NCBI GenBank assembly: GCA_020634875.1
Contig: JACKAX010000013.1
Span: 1-64,000, forward strand
DNA length: 64,000 bases
Direction of reading: 5' to 3'
Origin: Anaerolineales bacterium
GTDB lineage: Bacteria; Chloroflexota; Anaerolineae; Anaerolineales; JABWBV01
Below, piece after piece: positions 59,631 to 64,000 of this stretch (position 1 is the stretch's first letter; the number at the start of each line of letters is the position of its first letter). The notes below the pieces were generated by a model. The model did no database searches, had not been told where the DNA came from, and saw only the letters and a list, made by a program, of their open reading frames with translations. The position numbers were made by a program, and so were the translations under genes.

Positions 59631-61793
59631 ATGATCTCCAAACCCTCCCCCCTCCCCAAACGTCTCCTCCCCGGCCTCACCGTCGCCCCCCTCCTGGTGA
59701 TCCTCCTCATGCTCACCTCCCTCGCCCTGCACCTCGCCAACCTCGACGCGCTCGGCAACGCCAATGCCTATTACACCGCCGCCGTCAAATCCATGCTCCA
59801 ATCCTGGCACAACTTCTTCTATGTCGCCGCGGAACCGGGCGGCTCGGTCACGGTGGACAAACCCCCGCTTGGCCTGTGGATCGAAGCCGCGTTCGCCTTC
59901 GTCCTTGGCGTGAGCGGGTTCACCGTCTCCCTGCCTAACATCCTCGCGGGTGTCTTCAGTATCCCCCTCCTCTACACGATGGTCAAAAAATACATGGGCG
60001 CGCTCGCAGGCCTGCTCGCCGCCCTCGTGATGACCTTCACCCCCATCTTCGTCGCCACCAACCGCAACAACACGATGGACGGTCTGCTCGTCTTCTTCCT
60101 CCTGCTCGCGGCGTGGGCCTTCATTCGGGCCACGGAAACAGGTAAGGCGCGGTGGGTCATGCTTGGCGCGTTCATTGTTGGGTTGGGGTTCAACATCAAA
60201 ATGCTGCAAGCCTTCCTCCCGCTCCCTGCGTTTTACATCCTCTACTTTTTCGGCTCCAAAGAAGGCTGGCTGCGGAAAATCATCAACCTCGGTCTCGCCA
60301 CCCTCCTGCTTGTCATCGTTTCCCTCTCGTGGGCCGTCGCGGTAGACCTCGTCCCCGCGGATCAACGCCCATTCATTGGCTCATCCGGGGATAACACCGT
60401 CATGGGGCTGATTCTAGGACATAACGGCACGGAACGCCTCTTTGGAGGATTCGGGAACCGCGCGGCCACCGCCCCCTCCGACGGAAACCAACCTAATCAG
60501 AATCCCGCCTCCGGACAAAACACCCCTGGCGGGTTCAACGGTCCCCAACCGGACAACACCCCCTTCAACCCCCCGAGCGGCAACCCACCTCAACAAGCCT
60601 TCGACGCCTGCACCGGGCAAACCCTCGGCGAGTCCTGCACCTTCGACCTCCCCCGCCAGACCATCACTGGCTCGTGCATCTCCGCCCCGAACCAAACCCA
60701 ACTCGTCTGCGCGCCGCAAGGCCAAACCACCCAACAGCTCCTGCCCCCCAACGGCCCGGATGGTGGCCCCAATGACAATGGGCCATCCGCGCCCAACGAT
60801 GGCGGTGGAACTCCCTTCAGCCAGGAGACAGGTTCGCCGGGCATCTTCCGCTTTTTCGTCGCCCCGTTATCGAAACAGATGTCCTGGCTGTTGCCGTTCG
60901 CGTTGCTGAGTCTACTGGCTTTAGCCTTCGCCGGAAAGGTACGCTTCCCCCTCGAATCTGGCGCGCACAAAGGGCTGTTGCTCTGGGGCGGGTGGCTGAT
61001 GACGTGCCTCGTCTTTTTGAGCGCGGTGTCGGGGATATTCCATGCGTATTACACGATCATGCTCGCGCCCGCGTTGGGGGCGGTGGTCGGGATGGGGGTG
61101 GCACAACTCTGGCGTTGGGGACAGGAACACGTCTGGGCGGGGATAGTGTTCGGAGCCGCCACCCTCGCAACGTTGATCTTTCAAGCCCTCGCGCTCACGC
61201 AATACGGTGTGGGCAACGGCACCCTGCTTATACCCGGAATCCTGTTCGTCACCGGTCTGATCCTTTTCCCCAAAATGCGCCGCACCGCGTACATCACCCT
61301 GTGCGCGGCCATGTTGGTGATCCCGATCTATTGGACTGCCCAAACCGTTTTCAACCCCGCGAACAACGCCCTCCCCACCGCCTACAAAGGCCCAACCGCG
61401 GACCCCCGCACCCGCCCGAACGGCCCCGCGAATGGCAACGATTACGCCCTGTTGACCTATCTCGAAGCCAGCACCGCGAGCATGAAATATCTAGTTGCCG
61501 TGCCCTCCTCCCAAGTTGGGGCGACGATGGTCATTGCGACAGGCCGCCCGGTGCTGTACATGGGCGGGTTCAGCGGCGGGGATGCGGTGGTGTCCGCGGA
61601 TGACCTGGCCGCATTGGTGGCGAATGGCGATTTGCGGTTTGTGTATTACGGTGGGGGAGGCAATCCGAATGGCATTGCAAACTGGCTGCAAACTTCGTGT
61701 ACCGTTGTGCCGGAGTTCACCCGGATGGGGCAACAAGGCGGTCAAAACGGGCCGGGCAATCAGACATTGACGTTATACGATTGCGCGCCGTGA
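59631..61793 (+). CDS. GT39-family (ArnT/PMT-like) membrane glycosyltransferase
   Basis: This 720-aa polytopic protein has the first-loop motif ANAYYTAAVKSM, where the catalytic acidic residue is normally found, and the family motif GSVTVDKPPLGLW. NRNNTMDGLLVFFLLLAAWAF is also conserved. Residues about 280-400 are an Asn/Pro/Gly/Gln-rich insert with three cysteines (ACTGQTLGESC, SC), placed in an external loop. Layout and the GtrA partner resemble the Bacillus YkcB-type family. It would move a sugar from a polyprenyl carrier to a surface acceptor. Confidence 0.85.
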   Translation: MISKPSPLPKRLLPGLTVAPLLVILLMLTSLALHLANLDALGNANAYYTAAVKSMLQSWHNFFYVAAEPGGSVTVDKPPLGLWIEAAFAFVLGVSGFTVSLPNILAGVFSIPLLYTMVKKYMGALAGLLAALVMTFTPIFVATNRNNTMDGLLVFFLLLAAWAFIRATETGKARWVMLGAFIVGLGFNIKMLQAFLPLPAFYILYFFGSKEGWLRKIINLGLATLLLVIVSLSWAVAVDLVPADQRPFIGSSGDNTVMGLILGHNGTERLFGGFGNRAATAPSDGNQPNQNPASGQNTPGGFNGPQPDNTPFNPPSGNPPQQAFDACTGQTLGESCTFDLPRQTITGSCISAPNQTQLVCAPQGQTTQQLLPPNGPDGGPNDNGPSAPNDGGGTPFSQETGSPGIFRFFVAPLSKQMSWLLPFALLSLLALAFAGKVRFPLESGAHKGLLLWGGWLMTCLVFLSAVSGIFHAYYTIMLAPALGAVVGMGVAQLWRWGQEHVWAGIVFGAATLATLIFQALALTQYGVGNGTLLIPGILFVTGLILFPKMRRTAYITLCAAMLVIPIYWTAQTVFNPANNALPTAYKGPTADPRTRPNGPANGNDYALLTYLEASTASMKYLVAVPSSQVGATMVIATGRPVLYMGGFSGGDAVVSADDLAALVANGDLRFVYYGGGGNPNGIANWLQTSCTVVPEFTRMGQQGGQNGPGNQTLTLYDCAP

Positions 61794-61843
61794 AAAAAAT
61801 AACGTGACAGTCACTTCTCAAGTGACTGTCACGTTATTTTTTT
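61793..61843. terminator. Bidirectional intrinsic terminator
   Basis: A stem of more than 20 bp (AATAACGTGACAGTCACTT and complement), loop CTC, is flanked by A- and T-runs. It separates the GT39 gene and the convergent EamA gene. Confidence 0.93.
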
Positions 61844-62769
61844 GTATTCCCGACTCTGAGCAGCACCACGCCCGCCATCACCAACAAACTCCCAACCCAT
61901 TGCACCCCCGACAGCATTTCGCCGAGAAACAAAAACGCCCAAATTCCGGCGAGAACCGGCTCCAGCGTAGCGATCAGGTTCGCGACCGTGGGGGATAATG
62001 ACCGCAGACTGAGCGTGTACAACCCAAACCCGCCCAGCGTGGGTACGACGGCGAGCAAAAACAAAATCCCCCAACCCGACACCGAGTTGCCGAGCCAGAG
62101 CATGTCCGAAAGCGGCGTTTTGTGGGTGATCAGCAGATCATTGCCGAGGTTGAAGAAGAACAGGAAAAACATTGCCCCCGCAAAACTGTACAGGAGGGCG
62201 GTCCAAGAATCGATCTGCTTGTCGGTGGCGGCTTTGCCTTCGAGGTTGTAAAAGGCAAACATCAGCCCGGTAAGCAGGCCAGTGACGATGCCGAGGGGGT
62301 TAAGTTTCCAGATGGCGGGGTCGTGCGCGCCGGAGACGAGGATCGTCCCGGCAAAACTGAGGGCGATGGAGGTGATTTTGATCGGGCTGAATTTCTCTTT
62401 GAAAATCAGGTAACTGAGCATCGCCGTGAGCGCGGGAGAACTGAACGCTAACACGGTTGCCACCGCCGCGCCGTTGTACTCGACGGAAAATGTCCACGCC
62501 GCGTTGAAGACGGCGAGGGTCAGTCCGTAAAGCGTCATAAATCCCCAATGAGCGCGAGCGAGGGCAAACCGTCCCCGGCTGAGAACCAGCAACCCGACGA
62601 CCATCCCAAACGAGACAAACAAGTCTCGCCAAAAAGCCAGGACGAGGGAGGGGAGCAGATAGGTTTTGGAAAGGTAACTGATGAGGGGGCCGGTGGTGGA
62701 CCAGAGGAGGGTGGCGATGAGGGCGATGAGGAAACCGTGGGAGGAGGCAGAGTTTTGCGATGAGGACAT
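61834..62769 (-). CDS. EamA-family (DMT superfamily) transporter
   Basis: This 311-aa protein has about ten membrane helices in two EamA repeats. Signature pieces are LLWSTTGPLISYL at the start, VEYNGAAVATVLAFSSPALTAMLSYLIFKEK at the end of repeat 1, and SLRSLSPTVANLIATLEPVLAGIWAFLFLGE at the end of repeat 2. DMT transporters export or import small metabolites; the substrate is unknown. The stop lies inside the terminator stem shared with the GT39 gene. Confidence 0.92.
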   Translation of the reverse strand: MSSSQNSASSHGFLIALIATLLWSTTGPLISYLSKTYLLPSLVLAFWRDLFVSFGMVVGLLVLSRGRFALARAHWGFMTLYGLTLAVFNAAWTFSVEYNGAAVATVLAFSSPALTAMLSYLIFKEKFSPIKITSIALSFAGTILVSGAHDPAIWKLNPLGIVTGLLTGLMFAFYNLEGKAATDKQIDSWTALLYSFAGAMFFLFFFNLGNDLLITHKTPLSDMLWLGNSVSGWGILFLLAVVPTLGGFGLYTLSLRSLSPTVANLIATLEPVLAGIWAFLFLGEMLSGVQWVGSLLVMAGVVLLRVGNTKK

Positions 62770-62873
62770 CGCCGTATTTTAGCTTTGTTGTCAGAATTTG
62801 GGAGATGATGGCTTTTGATGTAATAAGCAGGAAAATGCCTACCCTCGCTTTATTGTGAATTTTCGGGAAAAGC

Positions 62874-63236
62874 CTATTTCGTTTTACTCGATTGCCAAAT
62901 CCCAATCAACAGCAACACCTCCACTACTTTGGTAAACATCCCCACGGCAGAAGTCACCCCTTCCAGTCCATTAATGACAAAATACAGCACAATCGTGACC
63001 AAAACATACCCGATAAATACCCGCCTTAGCAACGGATTCTGGTCTTTGAGAAAATTAGGGATCCAAAAAACAGCAAGAACCAAATAAATATACCCAATTC
63101 CATTCAAGACAAACAAAATATTTAACCCATGACTGGGGTCAAGGCTTAAGCCACCGTTGATGCCCAAAAATAAATGGACAACCGCAGTGATGAGAGTCAG
63201 AATGGTGATGACGGAGGTTGATGCTAAAAATTCCAT
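62874..63236 (-). CDS. Small four-helix membrane protein, unknown
   Basis: This 120-aa protein has four membrane helices (STSVITILTLITAVVHLFLG; NILFVLNGIGYIYLVLAVFW; VFIGYVLVTIVLYFVING; SAVGMFTKVVEVLLLIGIW). No charged catalytic motif is apparent. The family is not recognised with confidence. It stands alone between the EamA gene and the oxidoreductase gene. Confidence 0.7.
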   Translation of the reverse strand: MEFLASTSVITILTLITAVVHLFLGINGGLSLDPSHGLNILFVLNGIGYIYLVLAVFWIPNFLKDQNPLLRRVFIGYVLVTIVLYFVINGLEGVTSAVGMFTKVVEVLLLIGIWQSSKTK

Positions 63237-63351
63237 GAAAAACCTAAAAGAAATTCTATATTCTATGGGTACGCATGATCAATTTTTTTGGATTAACGAA
63301 ACCTTCGTTTCTCAAAAATTGCTTTGGTTTGGAAGGCTTTGCTACAAAATG

Positions 63352-64000
63352 CTAATGCACCTGCACCGGGTCTTTAATCGCTCCCCGGTCGAGCAAAGGC
63401 ACCTGATACCCCTCATCCCACCCGTCCGGCGCAGTCGTTGGCATCACCTTCACCGCCGTATTCTTGTAATCGGGAATCTTCGCCCGCGAGTCGATCTTAT
63501 CCAGCGTCAGCAAATTCGCCGCTGCCTCAGCGAAGTGAAACGGCACAAACACCGTTCCCCGCGGCGAACGCCCCGTCACCAGCGCGCGCATCTTAATTGC
63601 CCCTCGCCGCGAGGCCACCTCAACCCAATCGCCCGTTTCCACGCCCAAGTCTTCCGCATCATCAGGATGAATCTCACACACCGCCTCCGGGAAAATCTCC
63701 TCGATTGCGCTCCGCCCGGTCATCGTGCTCCCGTGCCAGTGGTACAGCACCCGCCCCGTACTCATGTTGAACGGATACTCGTTATCCGGCTGTTCGCTCT
63801 CCGTCCCAAATTCGATAGACCAGAACTTTCCCCGCCCGCGCGGGAACCCATCCTCAAACAAATACGGTGTCCCCGGATGATCCGCCGCCGGACAGGGCCA
63901 ATGCACCCCGCCTTCCTCCTCCAACCGCGCGTAGGTGATGCCCCCGAAATCCGGCGTTAGCACACGCATCTCCTCCCAAATCTCCCCCGCGCCGGTGAAC
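63352..64000 (-). CDS. Molybdopterin oxidoreductase, probable formate dehydrogenase alpha subunit (C-terminal part)
   Basis: The frame stays open to the window edge, so the 5' part is missing. The segment contains the late domain IV of the DMSO-reductase family: YPFNMSTGRVLYHWHGSTMTGR, IHPDDAEDLGVETGDWVEVASRRG, VFVPFHFAEAAANLLT and DKIDSRAKIPDYKNTAVKV. TGRVLYHWHG...MT and the C-terminal PDYK-AVKV pattern are typical of formate dehydrogenases rather than nitrate reductases. Its active-site residue (Cys or Sec) lies outside the window. Confidence 0.85.
   Translation of the reverse strand, partial: FTGAGEIWEEMRVLTPDFGGITYARLEEEGGVHWPCPAADHPGTPYLFEDGFPRGRGKFWSIEFGTESEQPDNEYPFNMSTGRVLYHWHGSTMTGRSAIEEIFPEAVCEIHPDDAEDLGVETGDWVEVASRRGAIKMRALVTGRSPRGTVFVPFHFAEAAANLLTLDKIDSRAKIPDYKNTAVKVMPTTAPDGWDEGYQVPLLDRGAIKDPVQVH

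Overview
The window looks like a chromosomal segment of a member of the Chloroflexota, most likely an Anaerolineae-type bacterium. The pointers are: a Tad/Flp pilus locus with no secretin gene in view, many secreted proteins with long Thr/Pro-rich stalks, paired LytR-CpsA-Psr proteins, NBR1-Ig-like and cohesin-like lipoproteins, a membrane-anchored MutS homologue, and many intergenic palindromes. The assignment rests on gene content only. I saw no rRNA, tRNA, CRISPR array or transposase.

Layout. 1-5.5 kb: end of cpaB, then tadZ/cpaE, tadA, tadB, tadC (+ strand), followed by comF and hpf and a bidirectional terminator. 6.9-7.6 kb: small cNMP-binding protein and partner (-). 7.9-10.9 kb: MBL hydrolase, cupin, FAD oxidoreductase and OsmC (+). 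10.9-18.3 kb (-): a copper/redox block with cytochrome c lipoprotein, cupredoxin, SHOCT protein, OmpR-type two-component pair, DUF2203, CopA, CopZ and CsoR, including a very good CsoR promoter/operator. 18.4-24.4 kb: a TIGR03032-type protein and two tandem beta-helix surface proteins. 24.4-25.5 kb (-): two tandem thioredoxin-fold lipoproteins whose first redox Cys codon is in both cases an in-frame TGA, i.e. very probable selenoproteins. 25.6-33.5 kb (+): TlpA, a divergent Lgt homologue, FolB, a sensor kinase lacking its phospho-histidine, a LysM protein and two LCP proteins. 33.5-39.8 kb (-): cohesin-like protein, methyltransferase, Wzz-like protein, NBR1-Ig lipoprotein, FG-GAP-like lipoprotein. 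39.9-46.5 kb (+): histidine degradation (HutH, cyclodeaminase, formimidoyltransferase), interrupted by an AT-rich two-gene cassette (SF1 helicase plus partner) that is a candidate undescribed defence module. 46.6-58.7 kb: hydrolases, a PLP decarboxylase, two paralogous PH-like/propeller membrane proteins, the MutS homologue, a lipoprotein and a NarL-type two-component pair. 58.8-64 kb: a 21-bp minisatellite, GtrA, a GT39 glycosyltransferase, an EamA transporter, a small membrane protein, and the 3' end of a molybdopterin oxidoreductase (probable formate dehydrogenase).

How the genes work together. The Tad proteins would build a Flp pilus. The copper block senses Cu(I) with CsoR, buffers it with CopZ and exports it with CopA, while the two-component pair probably drives the cupredoxin/cytochrome operon from a promoter carrying four contiguous 11-bp repeats. 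HutH and the two folate-linked enzymes move the formimino carbon of histidine into the tetrahydrofolate pool. The 30-39 kb block is mainly cell-envelope assembly.

The strongest novelty candidates are the twin UGA-containing thioredoxin-like genes with a conserved hairpin just after the UGA, the AT-rich helicase cassette, and a palindromic repeat inserted in frame inside the mutS-like gene with a related copy in an intergenic region.
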